Shown here: positions 27,803 to 37,463 of the stretch, piece after piece
Numbering within the stretch: position 1 is the first letter of the stretch
Layout of the letters: each line of letters opens with the position of its first letter
Assembly (NCBI GenBank): GCA_963663975.2
Contig: CAXXRA010000005.1
Span: 310,001 to 374,000 of the forward strand
DNA length: 64,000 nt
Direction of reading: 5' to 3'
Origin: JANQRX01 sp963663975
GTDB lineage: Bacteria > Pseudomonadota > Alphaproteobacteria > Rhizobiales > Kaistiaceae
Notes under the pieces: model-generated
Databases searched by the model: none
What the model was told of the DNA's origin: nothing
Seen by the model: the letters and a program-made list of their open reading frames with translations, nothing else
Program-made: the position numbers and the translations under genes

Positions 27803-28077
27803 TAGAACCCTTTCGACCAACTCTGAGCCATTCTGACGGAGCGATTTTGTGACAAGATCAAGTGAAGGTCCGAATGAGCGTATTTGGATACGGTCGAGGA
27901 ACTTTGCGCCGGAATTGGCGCAAAATAACCCGTCCCCTTGGGTTTCCGATTGGCGGGTGCCCAATGCCGAATCGATCTTCGACGATGCTCAAGCATCGCC
28001 CGTCGACCGTTTCGACCCTGGAATCGCCTCGCCAATCGTGAAACAGAATTGACCCAGAGTTGGTCGAAAGGGCTCTA
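27803..28077. repeat. Family A palindromic element, copy A1
   Basis: This 275-base element begins tagaaccctttcgaccaac and ends gttggtcgaaagggctcta, an inverted repeat with TA at both outer edges. Its interior shares blocks with copy A3 (39380-39542) and, inverted, with copy A2 (37009-37463). It ends only 5 bases before the start codon of the DUF1194 gene at 28083, so it forms that gene's 5' leader. Confidence 0.85.
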
Positions 28078-28082
28078 CGGCG

Positions 28083-28856
28083 ATGATTCCCAAGCTCTCT
28101 CTTCTGCTCATCCTCACCGCAGCGATCGGCTCCGTCCAATTGGCGGCAGCACAGCCGCAAGTCGACCTCGAACTCGTCCTCCTCGCCGATGCAACGGGGT
28201 CGATCGACGATGGAGAGATTCGGTTTCAACGCGAGGGCTATGCTCAAGCGATCACCGATCCAACGGTGATCTCAGCCATCCGCAGCACGGCTTACGGGCA
28301 GATAGCCATCACCTATGTCGAATGGGGAGATCTCGGGTCTCAGGATGTGGTCGTCGGCTGGACCGTTGTCGACGGTCCGCGAGCAGCACATGCTTTCGCG
28401 ACCGCACTATTGGACCCGCCGCGACGGGCCCGTGGCCGCAACGCCATCGGTGCCGCTCTGCTGTTTGGCAAAGCGCTGATCGACAGCAACGGCCTGGAGG
28501 GGGTGAGGCGGGTGATTGATATTTCGGCCGATAGCGCAAACAATTGGAACGGTCCCAGCATCGAGGTTGCACGTGCCGACGTGCTTGCCGCCGGGATTAC
28601 GATCAACGGCCTGGCCATTCTCTGCCGCTCCTGCTCCGGTTGGCCGATCAGCTACGATCTCGAAGCAGCCTTTTCGGAGCGTATCGTCGGCGGACCGGGC
28701 GCATTCGTCGTAACCGCCGACAGCCCCGATACGTTCGCCAACGCGGTCCGCCGCAAGCTGGTTCTCGAAATTGCGGGGATCAGCTTGCCGACCCGGTTGG
28801 CCGGCCAACGGGCTAGACACGCCAAGAACCCCGAATATCGCGACCCAGACGGTTGA
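28083..28856 (+). CDS. Secreted DUF1194 (von Willebrand A-like) protein, second copy
   Basis: This 257-residue protein starts MIPKLSLLLILTAAIGSVQL, a signal peptide cleaved near AAAQ. The VWA-like domain follows: VDLELVLLADATGSIDDGE (MIDAS DATGS, with Thr in place of the usual first Ser), VRRVIDISADSANNWNG and IVGGPGAFVVTADSPDTFA. It is paralogous to 25969-26706 but clearly diverged. The start codon lies 5 bases after a family A palindromic element and no clear ribosome site is visible. Its stop overlaps the region of the next gene's start, so the MFS gene may be co-translated. Confidence 0.88.
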   Translation: MIPKLSLLLILTAAIGSVQLAAAQPQVDLELVLLADATGSIDDGEIRFQREGYAQAITDPTVISAIRSTAYGQIAITYVEWGDLGSQDVVVGWTVVDGPRAAHAFATALLDPPRRARGRNAIGAALLFGKALIDSNGLEGVRRVIDISADSANNWNGPSIEVARADVLAAGITINGLAILCRSCSGWPISYDLEAAFSERIVGGPGAFVVTADSPDTFANAVRRKLVLEIAGISLPTRLAGQRARHAKNPEYRDPDG

Positions 28857-28858
28857 GG

Positions 28859-30034
28859 ATGAGCCGACTGAGCACACTGGCGGTCAGGCGCGCCTCGGAT
28901 TTCTGGGGCATCCGCCTGGTCTTCTTGATGGAAGCCGTCACGCTTGGTGCATGGCTTCCGCGTATTCCCGACTTCAAGACCGCCCTGCAAATGGATGCTG
29001 GCGTTCTGGGGCTCACTCTGGTCGGACTGCCCGTCGGGACGCTGGTCGGGTTCCTGTTCGCGGCGCGAGTCGCTCAGGCGCTTGGCCTGAGGCGGGCCTG
29101 CATGGCCGCCGGGCCTGCCTTCGCCATCGTCTTCATAGCCCCCGGCTTTGCCCGGTCCCCGTTTGCCCTGTTCATGGCGCTTGCCGCGTGCGGTTTCGCG
29201 GTCGCCCTGATCGAAGTCGCCATGAACACCAAGGCCGGCCGGATCGAGATCGCCTCCGGTCGGCGCATCATGTCCCAGTGCCACGGCTATTGGGCCATCG
29301 GCACCGTCGTCGGGGCGGTCCTGGGCGGCCTGTTTGCGCAGGCCGCGATCCCTGCCTTGGCCCAGTTCGCCGGTCTCAATCCACTCTTTGCGCTTGCCGC
29401 GTTCGCCAGCGCCTGGCTGATACCGGACGATCCCGAGCCGACGGCGGCGATAAGTTCCGTCGGTTTTTTTACGCTGCCGGGACCAGGACTGGTGGTTCTG
29501 TGCCTGATGCCGGTCGGCATCATGGCGCTGGAGGGCGCCATCATGGATTGGTCGGCCGTCTTCGTGCGTGAGATCCTGATGGGCGAACCGGTCGAGGCGG
29601 CCGCCGCCTACGGGGTCTTTGCCACGATGGTGGCTGTCACCCGCCTCGCCGGCGATCGGCTGGCCGAGCGATTCGGCGCCGCGACGATCGTTCTGGTTTC
29701 CAGCTTATGCGCCGCTCTGGGTGTCGCCGTTTTTGCCCTTGCCCCGAATTTGCCGGTAGCCCTGGCGGGGGCCGCACTTGTTGGCTCGGGCGTGGCCACG
29801 GTCTATCCGCTGGCGGTCTCGGCCGCGGCAGCTTCACCGGGAAAATCGGCCGAAGCCAACGTCGCGGCCGTCTCCTTCATCGCCTTCTCGGTCTTCCTGG
29901 TTGCTCCACCCGTCATCGGCGGCCTGGCCGAGTTGTTCGATCTCCGGGTCGCCTTGGCGCTTCTGGTTCCCGTCGCCCTGACTTCGGCGGCGTTGTCGCG
30001 AAGCGTGCGGGTTAGGTCGCGACGGGACCGGTGA
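28859..30034 (+). CDS. Major facilitator superfamily transporter
   Basis: The 391-residue protein has about twelve membrane segments and MFS features: GLRRACMAAGP after helix 2 and RLAGDRLAERFGA as the matching loop in the second half. Helix 7 onward follows ISSVGFFTLPGPG. The pattern resembles the fucose permease/YbjJ type. The ATG at 28859 is two bases after the DUF1194 stop; a TTG at 28853 is an alternative. The substrate is unknown. Confidence 0.88.
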   Translation: MSRLSTLAVRRASDFWGIRLVFLMEAVTLGAWLPRIPDFKTALQMDAGVLGLTLVGLPVGTLVGFLFAARVAQALGLRRACMAAGPAFAIVFIAPGFARSPFALFMALAACGFAVALIEVAMNTKAGRIEIASGRRIMSQCHGYWAIGTVVGAVLGGLFAQAAIPALAQFAGLNPLFALAAFASAWLIPDDPEPTAAISSVGFFTLPGPGLVVLCLMPVGIMALEGAIMDWSAVFVREILMGEPVEAAAAYGVFATMVAVTRLAGDRLAERFGAATIVLVSSLCAALGVAVFALAPNLPVALAGAALVGSGVATVYPLAVSAAAASPGKSAEANVAAVSFIAFSVFLVAPPVIGGLAELFDLRVALALLVPVALTSAALSRSVRVRSRRDR

Positions 30035-30395
30035 CCAGGCTTGAAGGAGGCGGGAAAAGGCGAACCTGACGGGCCGGACGCTTGCGCCGGCTTCACCGAC
30101 GGTCCCCGCAACACACCGGCGAGCACTCCGCGCAATGACACGCGATCGGTGCACCACGGTCGGAAAAAAACACCGCGGGGGAGGTGTCTTCGGCAAAAAA
30201 TCCATCTGACGCAAATTGAGCTTTATTGGCGCCATCATGCCTAACAAGTCCTTGCGCAACCACGGATTCCCGGCCCCTTGCGTTAACCAACCCGGAGGAC
30301 TTCAGGGGTTACATTGCAACCTTGGCAGTGACATTCGGGAATCCAAGGCTTGTACGATGAGAAACGATCGCACCCAAGACCGTCGCGTGAGATCC
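30035..30395. other. Intergenic region upstream of the Flp pilin
   Basis: No gene is supported here. A hairpin-like acacc...ggtgt flanked by A-runs lies at about 30164-30200 and may terminate the MFS transcript. The remainder should contain the pilin promoter, although no clear -35/-10 pair could be fixed. Confidence 0.35.
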
Positions 30396-30557
30396 ATGAC
30401 CCGCCTGCTGCGACGTTTCGCCAGCGATGAGTCCGGTGTCACCGCCCTCGAATACTGCCTGATCGCGATTCTGGTCGCCGTCGCAATCATCGCCGGCGCG
30501 ACAACCATCGGGACGGCGCTCGATACATCTCTGACCGAAGTTTCGACAAATTTCTAA
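30396..30557 (+). CDS. Flp/Fap-type pilin prepeptide
   Basis: This 53-residue protein starts MTRLLRRFASDESGVTALEY. It has the class IVb prepilin pattern: a short basic leader, the G/A-x4-EY processing region (ALEY) and one hydrophobic helix (CLIAILVAVAIIAGATTIG). It would be cleaved by a CpaA-type peptidase and assembled into Tad adhesion pili. The residue after EY is Cys rather than the usual Gly. An in-frame ATG at 30357 would add 13 residues. No other tad/cpa genes are nearby, so it is an orphan pilin gene. Confidence 0.85.
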   Translation: MTRLLRRFASDESGVTALEYCLIAILVAVAIIAGATTIGTALDTSLTEVSTNF

Positions 30558-31003
30558 CTGGCCCGATGCTCGCCGCTTGATGGCCGACAAGGGGCCGCTG
30601 CGCGGGGAGCCGTTGAAGGGATACGGTCGGGACGAATCAGGTCATCCGGCACGGTTTCCGGTTGGCGCATTCCTTCGTTGTGGCTGGCCCGCCGGCACTG
30701 GCCGGATCGCCTGATCGGCGGAAATCCATTGTCCCCGACCGACCCCTTTTGTCGGGCGAAAAAAACACCGTCCAACATGGGGTGGAACCGCGGGACCGGG
30801 GGCCCGTGGCCCAAACCGGCGTCGGGAAATAAACGCCGTTACCGACGGCCATTGACGGCCCAACCGATCGCCATCTGTTATGCTGGCGACGAAACGATCG
30901 AATTGGTTTGACCGGGACAGGTCCAAAGCCCGCGATCTGAAGCAACATCGGCATCGGGCTGACGGCGACGGCGATATTCACCCCAATCAGGGCGTAGCAG
31001 CGC
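30558..31003. other. Gene-free interval
   Basis: About 450 bases without a supportable gene. A short A-run with inverted acacc/ggtgg flanks (about 30760-30785) resembles the hairpin upstream of the pilin. Nothing else is recognisable. Confidence 0.4.
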
Positions 31004-31855
31004 ATGAGCACCACCGACATTCCTCACACCAAGCCCGGCGGAACCCGGAAAACCATCATCAGGTTGGCCAAGCGGGTGGTGCCGCTGGCGATTGCCACCC
31101 TCCTTTTTCCAAAAGTGCTCGCTTTCTGGGCCGCCTGCGGGCTGCTCGATATCGTGCGCAACCGCCAGCCGGATTTGCAGCTCTTCAGCCGCTATTTCCT
31201 CGGCAACGGACTGCTCACCTGGCTGCTGGCTCCCTTCAACCTGCTCATGGACCTGTTGTCCCTGCCCTATTGGAACAAAGGGATTTTTCGCCTGGAAGAC
31301 CTTCCCGATGGTCACCAGGCAGAGATCAAGTCACTGATTGCCGCGGCCGAAAGGCACGACCTGACCAAAAAGCTCCAGCAGCATGTCACCGGCCGGGACC
31401 GATCGATGATCTTCTTCAAATGGTACGGCAAGGATGTCGAAACAGCGCTGGACGTGCCGGAATTCCATCAAGAGTACAAATATATTCGCACCATCGGTGT
31501 TTCGGTCTTCAATAAAAGGAAGTCGACGTCCGAACATTTCGGACCGCTGCGGGTAACCTATCGCATACTCTACAATATCAACGATATTGAGGACCCCAAG
31601 GCGTTCATTCAGGTTGGCAATCACATCAATCGATGGTCGGACAACAAGCTTTTTATCTTTGACGACATGCTTCTGCACAAGTCCTGCAACGAAACCGACA
31701 CGGTGCGCTACTGCATGTTTATCGACATATTGCGGCCGAGCCTTTTTCCCGGACTGATGAGCACAATTCTGGCCGGACTTCGGCTGGTTCTGGGCAGAGT
31801 CAATTTCCTGTTTTACGGCAACTGGGACTTCATCGAATTGCCGCCCACCAGGTGA
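31004..31855 (+). CDS. Aspartyl/asparaginyl beta-hydroxylase-domain protein
   Basis: This 283-residue protein has an N-terminal hydrophobic region (about 20-85, with LLTWLLAPFNLLMDLLSLPY) and a C-terminal half resembling AspH/LpxO Fe(II)/2-oxoglutarate oxygenases. Supporting motifs are EHFGPLRVTYRILYNI (first His), NRWSDNKLFIFDDMLLHKSC (second His) and TVRYCMFIDILRP (the arginine that binds oxoglutarate). LpxO-type members hydroxylate lipid A acyl chains at the membrane, which would suit the hydrophobic N-terminus. No lipid A genes are adjacent, so the substrate is open. Confidence 0.75.
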   Translation: MSTTDIPHTKPGGTRKTIIRLAKRVVPLAIATLLFPKVLAFWAACGLLDIVRNRQPDLQLFSRYFLGNGLLTWLLAPFNLLMDLLSLPYWNKGIFRLEDLPDGHQAEIKSLIAAAERHDLTKKLQQHVTGRDRSMIFFKWYGKDVETALDVPEFHQEYKYIRTIGVSVFNKRKSTSEHFGPLRVTYRILYNINDIEDPKAFIQVGNHINRWSDNKLFIFDDMLLHKSCNETDTVRYCMFIDILRPSLFPGLMSTILAGLRLVLGRVNFLFYGNWDFIELPPTR

Positions 31856-32247
31856 CCGCGCGCCACGGCCGGTGGTTGCCTTGCCATTGCCTCGTAATTT
31901 GGCAGGCGCAGAATAGGTGCTCCTCTCAACGGTGACCGCCCCAGTTGAAATCTGGCCAGGATCCGCGGATCGTCGACCGGACCCTCTACATCCGGCCGAT
32001 GCAACTCGGCGATTGCACAAGCGAGCGCGGCGCCATTGCGGTTGAATTGGCCGTGGCCGTTCGTCGACCGTTGGTGCAACTCGCCTGAGCTCCGATTGAC
32101 GGCACTGCAAACGGTCTGCCGAACCAGGTGGATTGGCAATCACGTTCTTCCTCGCCGACCGGCGTGTGACAACGCCGCCCGCCGAAGCGGTCCCCTCCTT
32201 GACAGATTGCACCGACCGATGATGCATTGGTGGCGGGAGGGCCGGAC
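31856..32247. other. Gene-free interval
   Basis: No gene is supportable in this stretch of about 390 bases. Long antisense frames here lack codon bias or family features. The ribosome site ggaggg for the YbjN gene is at its right edge. Confidence 0.4.
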
Positions 32248-32727
32248 ATGTCCATGAACAAGAACACCAAACTCGCCGCGTTGGCCGTGGCCGCGGTCCT
32301 GGTTGCCGGGTCGGGCGCAGCCGAGACCCTCAATGCCACCAATCCGTGGGCGGTGATGATCAATATGCAGGGGTTCGGACTTGTCGCGACTCTGGAAAGC
32401 GATTCCTCCGGCGACCCCAAGATCGCCAGCCGCGTCTCGGATACCAAATTCTCCGTCTATTTCTACGGCTGTGAGGATAAGGAGGACTGCACCAGCATCC
32501 AGTTTTCGGCGGGCTACGATCTCAACGAAGGCATCACCGCCGAACGGGTCAACGAATGGAACCTGACGAAGCGCTTCGCCAAGGCCTATGTCGACGAGGA
32601 AGGCGATCCGTTTCTCGAGATGGTTCTCAACATGGACTATGAGGGCGTCGGCCTGGAGAACTTTGAGGACTCGCTCGATGTCTGGCGGCTGCTGATCGAG
32701 GATTTCGAGGATTTCATCGACTGGTGA
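32248..32727 (+). CDS. YbjN-domain secreted protein
   Basis: The ATG at 32248, preceded by gggaggg, gives a 159-residue protein with a signal peptide (LAALAVAAVLVAGSGAAE) and a YbjN-like domain (VMINMQGFGLVATLESD, IQFSAGYDLN, VNEWNLTKRFAKAYVDEEGD, DVWRLLIEDFEDF). Exported YbjN proteins are common in alphaproteobacteria and of unknown function. The C-terminus is strongly acidic. It is a single gene between a gene-free region and a family C repeat. Confidence 0.87.
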   Translation: MSMNKNTKLAALAVAAVLVAGSGAAETLNATNPWAVMINMQGFGLVATLESDSSGDPKIASRVSDTKFSVYFYGCEDKEDCTSIQFSAGYDLNEGITAERVNEWNLTKRFAKAYVDEEGDPFLEMVLNMDYEGVGLENFEDSLDVWRLLIEDFEDFIDW

Positions 32728-32824
32728 GCCCGTCTCCGGGGCAGTGATGGCCGCCGGCTGAAATCCGAGCCAAATTCAGCTAGCCTCGCCGAAAGCGTAT
32801 CCAGCGGTCGCTCCCGAGCCTCGC

Positions 32825-32914
32825 TAGTGGATCAGCCGAGACATTTGAGTCCCGACAGCTTGCCAATCACTGAAACGTAAAGCATTGAAATGTCTCGATA
32901 AGTTGATCCATCAG
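32825..32914. repeat. Family C palindromic element, copy C1
   Basis: The element starts at the TA of a CTAG and reads tagtggatcagccgagacat; its far arm is atgtctcgataagttgatcca. The central part is unpaired. A half-copy is at 49947-49988, directly on the hisI stop codon. Here it lies in the gap between YbjN and the aldo/keto reductase. Confidence 0.75.
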
Positions 32915-32951
32915 CAAATGAACCAGTGGTTCGAACGGTAGATTCGGACGA

Positions 32952-33989
32952 CTAGAGGGTGCGCGGGTAGCGTTTGAAAATGTCCTGAATACCGGCCTGA
33001 ACGTCGTCGGTCAGCTCGACTGCGGCAGCGTCGATGTTGGTTTTCAGTTGCTCCATCGAGGTCGCGCCGATGATCACCGACGTCATGAAGGGCTTGCTCA
33101 GGCAAAACGCCAGCGCCATCTGGCAGACGTCAAGGTCGTGGCGCCGCGCCAGATCGAGATACGCCCTGATCGCCGGTTCGGTGAACGCGTTGTTGCGATA
33201 CATCGATCCGGCCACCGCGCCGCGCGTGCCCGGCGGCAGCACACCGCCAAGATATTTGCCGGACAACGCCCCACCAGCCAGCGGCGAATAGGCCAGCAGC
33301 CCCACATCCTCGTGGAATGCCAGCTCGGCCAGGTCGGTGTCATAATACCGGCGAAGGAAATTGTACTCGTTCTGAATGGTGAGCACCCGCGGCAGGTTCA
33401 GTTCCTGGGCCAATCTGAGATACTGCATGGTTCCCCAGGCGGTTTCGTTGGACAGCCCGAAATGGCGAACCTTTCCCTCGCGCACCAGTTCGCCGATGGT
33501 CTCCAACTCCTCGACCAGGTGCGGCACCACCGCCTGGCGGTCGTGCGCGAACGGATCATATGACCAGGATTTGTCGAAATGATAATGGCCGCGGCGCGGC
33601 CAGTGGATCTGATAGAGATCGATATGGTCGGTGCGGAGCCGCGTCAGGCTGCCGTCGATCGCCGCCCGAATGTTCGCCCGATCGGCCGCGGCGCCGTCTC
33701 TGATCCACCGCGTTCCACCGCCGGCAACCTTGCTGGCGAGCACAATATCGTCGCGCCGGCCGGATCGGGCGATCCACGATCCGATGACCTTCTCGGTGCG
33801 GCCGTAGGATTTGGCGGTTGCCGGAATCGCATACATCTCGGCCGTGTCGAGAAAGTTCACGCCACGATCAAGCGCGTAGTCGATCTGTCGGTGCGCCTCG
33901 GTCTCGCTGTTCTGGCGGCCCCAGGTCATCGTTCCGAGGCAAATCTCGGACACCCGAACGTCGGTTCGGCCCAAATTCCTGAATTTCAA
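32952..33989 (-). CDS. Aldo/keto reductase
   Basis: This 345-residue TIM-barrel oxidoreductase shows the AKR motifs: GVNFLDTAEMYA (catalytic Asp and Tyr), IVLASKVAGG (Lys), TDHIDLYQIHWP (His) and a C-terminal SVIIGATSMEQLKTNIDA NADPH-binding segment. It resembles the Tas/YajO-type NADPH-dependent reductases that act on aldehydes or sugars. It is monocistronic on the minus strand and its TAG stop is within a CTAG. Confidence 0.92.
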   Translation of the reverse strand: MKFRNLGRTDVRVSEICLGTMTWGRQNSETEAHRQIDYALDRGVNFLDTAEMYAIPATAKSYGRTEKVIGSWIARSGRRDDIVLASKVAGGGTRWIRDGAAADRANIRAAIDGSLTRLRTDHIDLYQIHWPRRGHYHFDKSWSYDPFAHDRQAVVPHLVEELETIGELVREGKVRHFGLSNETAWGTMQYLRLAQELNLPRVLTIQNEYNFLRRYYDTDLAELAFHEDVGLLAYSPLAGGALSGKYLGGVLPPGTRGAVAGSMYRNNAFTEPAIRAYLDLARRHDLDVCQMALAFCLSKPFMTSVIIGATSMEQLKTNIDAAAVELTDDVQAGIQDIFKRYPRTL

Positions 33990-34195
33990 CCTGTTCTCTC
34001 CCGGGCTGCCGGCCCGCCGGTGCCGTCATCGACGACCCATGTGACTCAATCGCTCACGCGTTGCCGGCGACAGACCGGCATCCGGTGGCTGCCAAAAAAA
34101 TATCGCCGCTGCATACCACAATTGCGCACCACGGCCGGCAGCATTCGTGATAGGGAAAATCCGTTTTTCGAAGCCAGCGAATGCCCCCCTTTGCG

Positions 34196-35121
34196 ATGAA
34201 CCACACCCTCATTTCGGTTGCCGACCTTTCCAAGACCTATGCGGATGGTTTTCAGGCGCTCAAGAATGTCGATCTGGAGGTTCGGGACGGCGAAATCCTG
34301 GCCCTGCTCGGGCCCAACGGCGCCGGCAAGACGACGCTGATCAGCATCATCTGCGGCCTCGTCAAACCGACCTCGGGCGCGGTCACGGTCGACGGCTACG
34401 ACATTATCGCCGACTACCGCAAAACGCGATCGATGATCGGCCTGGTGCCGCAGGAGATTGCGACCGACGCCTTTGAATCGGTCTGGGCGACCGTCACCCA
34501 CAGCCGCGGGCTGTTCGGCAAGGGCCGGAAACCGGCCCACATCGAAGGCCTGCTGAAGGACCTTTCCCTGTGGGACAAGAAGGACGGTGAAATCATGACC
34601 CTGTCCGGCGGCATGAAACGCCGGGTGATGATTGCCAAGGCGCTGTCGCATGAGCCGCGCATTCTGTTCCTCGACGAGCCGACGGCGGGCGTCGATGTCG
34701 AGCTCCGCAAGGACATGTGGCAGCTCGTTCGCCGGCTGAGGGAATCGGGCGTCACAATTATTTTGACGACTCACTACATCCTGGAAGCGGAAGAAATCGC
34801 CGACCGGGTCGGGATCATCAACAAGGGCGAACTGATTCTGGTAGAGGAGAAGCGCGAGCTGATGCGCAAGCTCGGCCGAAAGCGCTTGACCCTTGATCTC
34901 CAGCAGCCGGCCACGGCGTTGCCGGATTCGTTGTCGTCGTTTCACCTCGAACTCACCACCGACGGAAAACAGATCGTCTATACCTATGATACCCAGGCCG
35001 AGCGCACCGGCATTACCGGCCTTTTGTCCGCGCTCAACGAGTTCGGGATCAGGTTCCGCGATCTCAGCACCACGCAGAGTTCGCTGGAGGAGATTTTCGT
35101 GAGTCTGGTCAAGGAATCATC

Positions 35122-35125
<4 letters not shown>
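34196..35125 (+). CDS. ABC exporter ATP-binding protein (YadG-like)
   Basis: The 309-residue ATPase begins MNHTLISVADLSKTYADGFQ. It has Walker A GPNGAGKTT, signature LSGGMKRRVMIAKAL, Walker B ILFLDEPTAGVDVE and the switch histidine in TTHYILEAEE. A C-terminal 80-residue domain is typical of ABC-2 exporters. An ATG at 34181 is an alternative start. The stop overlaps the start of the permease gene by four bases (ATGA). Together they should export a lipid-like or drug-like compound. Confidence 0.92.
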
Positions 35126-35890
<765 letters not shown>

Positions 35891-36105
35891 TGATTAGGTT
35901 CGCCGCGACTTTGGACAATCGTGGCTCGCAGGCCATGAAGGTGCGGCTCGAGCGGCGCCTGGACACAGGTTGATGGTCGTCGGCCGGGACGCCCTCACGA
36001 CGGCGGATAATTGCGCACCCGAGTCCGGCCTCCAGGGTGCGTCTGTTTGGGCAGGGTGCCGCCGGCGGTTGTAGAGCCGGGGTCCGGTCGACGGGGCGAC
36101 AAAAC

Positions 36106-37011
36106 ATGGACGAGCGGATGGCGGGCGCGGCCCGCATCGCCTTCATCGCAAGCGATGCCGACGAGGCCTGTCAGGCGTACGACCTGCTCGTCGATCGCTA
36201 TGGCAGCGTTGCCCCGCAGGACGCCACGACCATCGTTGCCCTCGGCGGCGACGGCTTGATGCTGCAGACGCTGCATCGGTTCATGAACACCGGCACGCCG
36301 ATCTACGGCATGAATTGCGGTTCGGTCGGTTTTCTGATGAACGAGTTTCGGCCGGAAGACATGCCGCAACGCATCGCCAGCGCCGACCGAACGGCCGTCC
36401 ACCCGCTGGTCATGTCCGCCATTGACGCCGAAGGCGCGCGCCATCGGAGCTACGCGATCAACGAGGTATCGCTGCTGCGTCAGTCCTACCAGGCGGCCAA
36501 ACTGCGCCTGTCGATCGATGGCCAGGTTCGGCTCGAAGAGCTGATCTGTGACGGCCTGCTGGTGGCCACATCAGCCGGCAGCACGGCTTACAATCTGTCC
36601 GTCAACGGTCCGATCCTGCCGATCTACGCGCCCCTGCTGGCGATCACGCCGATCAGTGCGTTCCGCCCGCGCACGTGGCGCGGTGCTCTCTTGCCGGACA
36701 GCGTCGTAGGGTTTGGTGCGGATATGCTTGATGGTGAGCCTTCGGCAGGCATCGCGGAAGGCCTTGGATCTGTAGCATGATCCATTGTCGGTCATGACGC
36801 GGGTGATGGTAACGCCGAGGGTGGCAAAGAGGTGCGGATCGAGGCGCTGGAGGCGGACAAGCGTCCGGTCAATGCCGCCGCCGACAATGTCGAGTTCAAG
36901 TCGGTCGTGGAGGTGACGGTGGCCCAGGATCAAAAGGCGAAGAGCCTGATCCTGTTCGATCCCGATCACTCGTGGGACGAGCGCATCCTCACCGAGCAGT
37001 TTCGCTACTAG
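36106..37011 (+). pseudogene. nadK: NAD kinase, interrupted by an IS481 fragment
   Basis: From the ATG at 36106 the protein has NAD kinase features: IVALGGDGLMLQTLH (GGDG), GMNCGSVGFLMNEF, NEVSLLRQS and LVATSAGSTAYNLS. After GALLP the sequence changes to IS481-derived DNA and hits a TGA at 36778-36780. The true C-terminus (VRIEALEADKRPVNA through LILFDPDHSWDERILTEQF) resumes in the same frame at 36832 and ends at the TAG 37009-37011. The insertion of about 127 bases therefore keeps frame but brings in a stop. nadK is normally essential, so either another copy exists, the truncated protein works, or the assembly is wrong. Confidence 0.85.
36703..36829 (-). mobile_element. IS481-family transposase fragment inside nadK
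   Basis: On the minus strand this stretch encodes TLGVTITRVMTDNGSCYRSK followed by AFRDACRRLTIKHIRTKPY, the catalytic-core segment of IS481 (DDE integrase) transposases. Only about 40 codons are present and no terminal repeats are visible. It is therefore a captured scrap rather than an insertion with ends. The exact edges are uncertain by a few bases. Confidence 0.8.
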
Positions 37012-37463
37012 AGCCCTTTCGACCAACTGTGAGGCAATTCTGTTTCACGATCGGCGAGGCGAACAATCGTCGAAACGATCGACGGGCGATGCTTGCCGAT
37101 CGTTCTAGCCCGGACTTCTCACACCGGACATGACCTGCGCCGGTTGAGGCCGTTGACAGGGCAGGAGAACGGCGAAGAGCGATGCCGTCGCATCGGCCAA
37201 GCCGTTCGACATACCCTGTCAGCGGCCTTAGCCGGCCCTTCGGGTTGCTGTTTCGGCGGACATCTGCCGTGTCGGGCGGCTCAACCGTATCACCAGATAC
37301 GCTTTTCGCCGCCCTTCTCGCATGTGTCTCGCCGAAACAGCAACGCGGGGCCCCGTGTCCAGTGTGAGAAATCCGGGCTAAATTGGTTCGGCGTTGGGCG
37401 CCCGCCAATCGGAAACCCAGGGGGACGAGTCAGAATGGCTCAGAGTTGGTCGGAAGGGCTCTA
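37009..37463. repeat. Family A palindromic element, copy A2 (contains nested B1)
   Basis: The element runs from the TA of the nadK TAG stop (tagagccctttcgaccaac) to the TA of the DUF2336 TAG stop on the other strand (gttggtcggaagggctcta). Without the inserted family B element (37106-37380) it is about 180 bases and is an inverted, shortened version of copy A1. It fills the whole gap between two convergent genes and contributes to both stop codons. Confidence 0.85.
37106..37380. repeat. Family B palindromic element, copy B1, nested in family A
   Basis: This 275-base element begins tagcccggacttctcacac and ends gtgtgagaaatccgggcta, with TA at both ends. Removing it together with one TA rejoins the family A interior in register with copy A1. 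This supports insertion at TA with duplication of TA. The interior carries the inverted pair gttgctgtttcggcg / cgccgaaacagcaac. Confidence 0.85.

Noticed and set aside
31331..32227. 298-codon minus-strand frame
   Set aside because: Overlaps the AspH-type gene and a gene-free region, with no motif or plausible start.
34046..34945. 299-codon minus-strand frame
   Set aside because: Antisense of the ABC exporter ATPase whose motifs are unambiguous.
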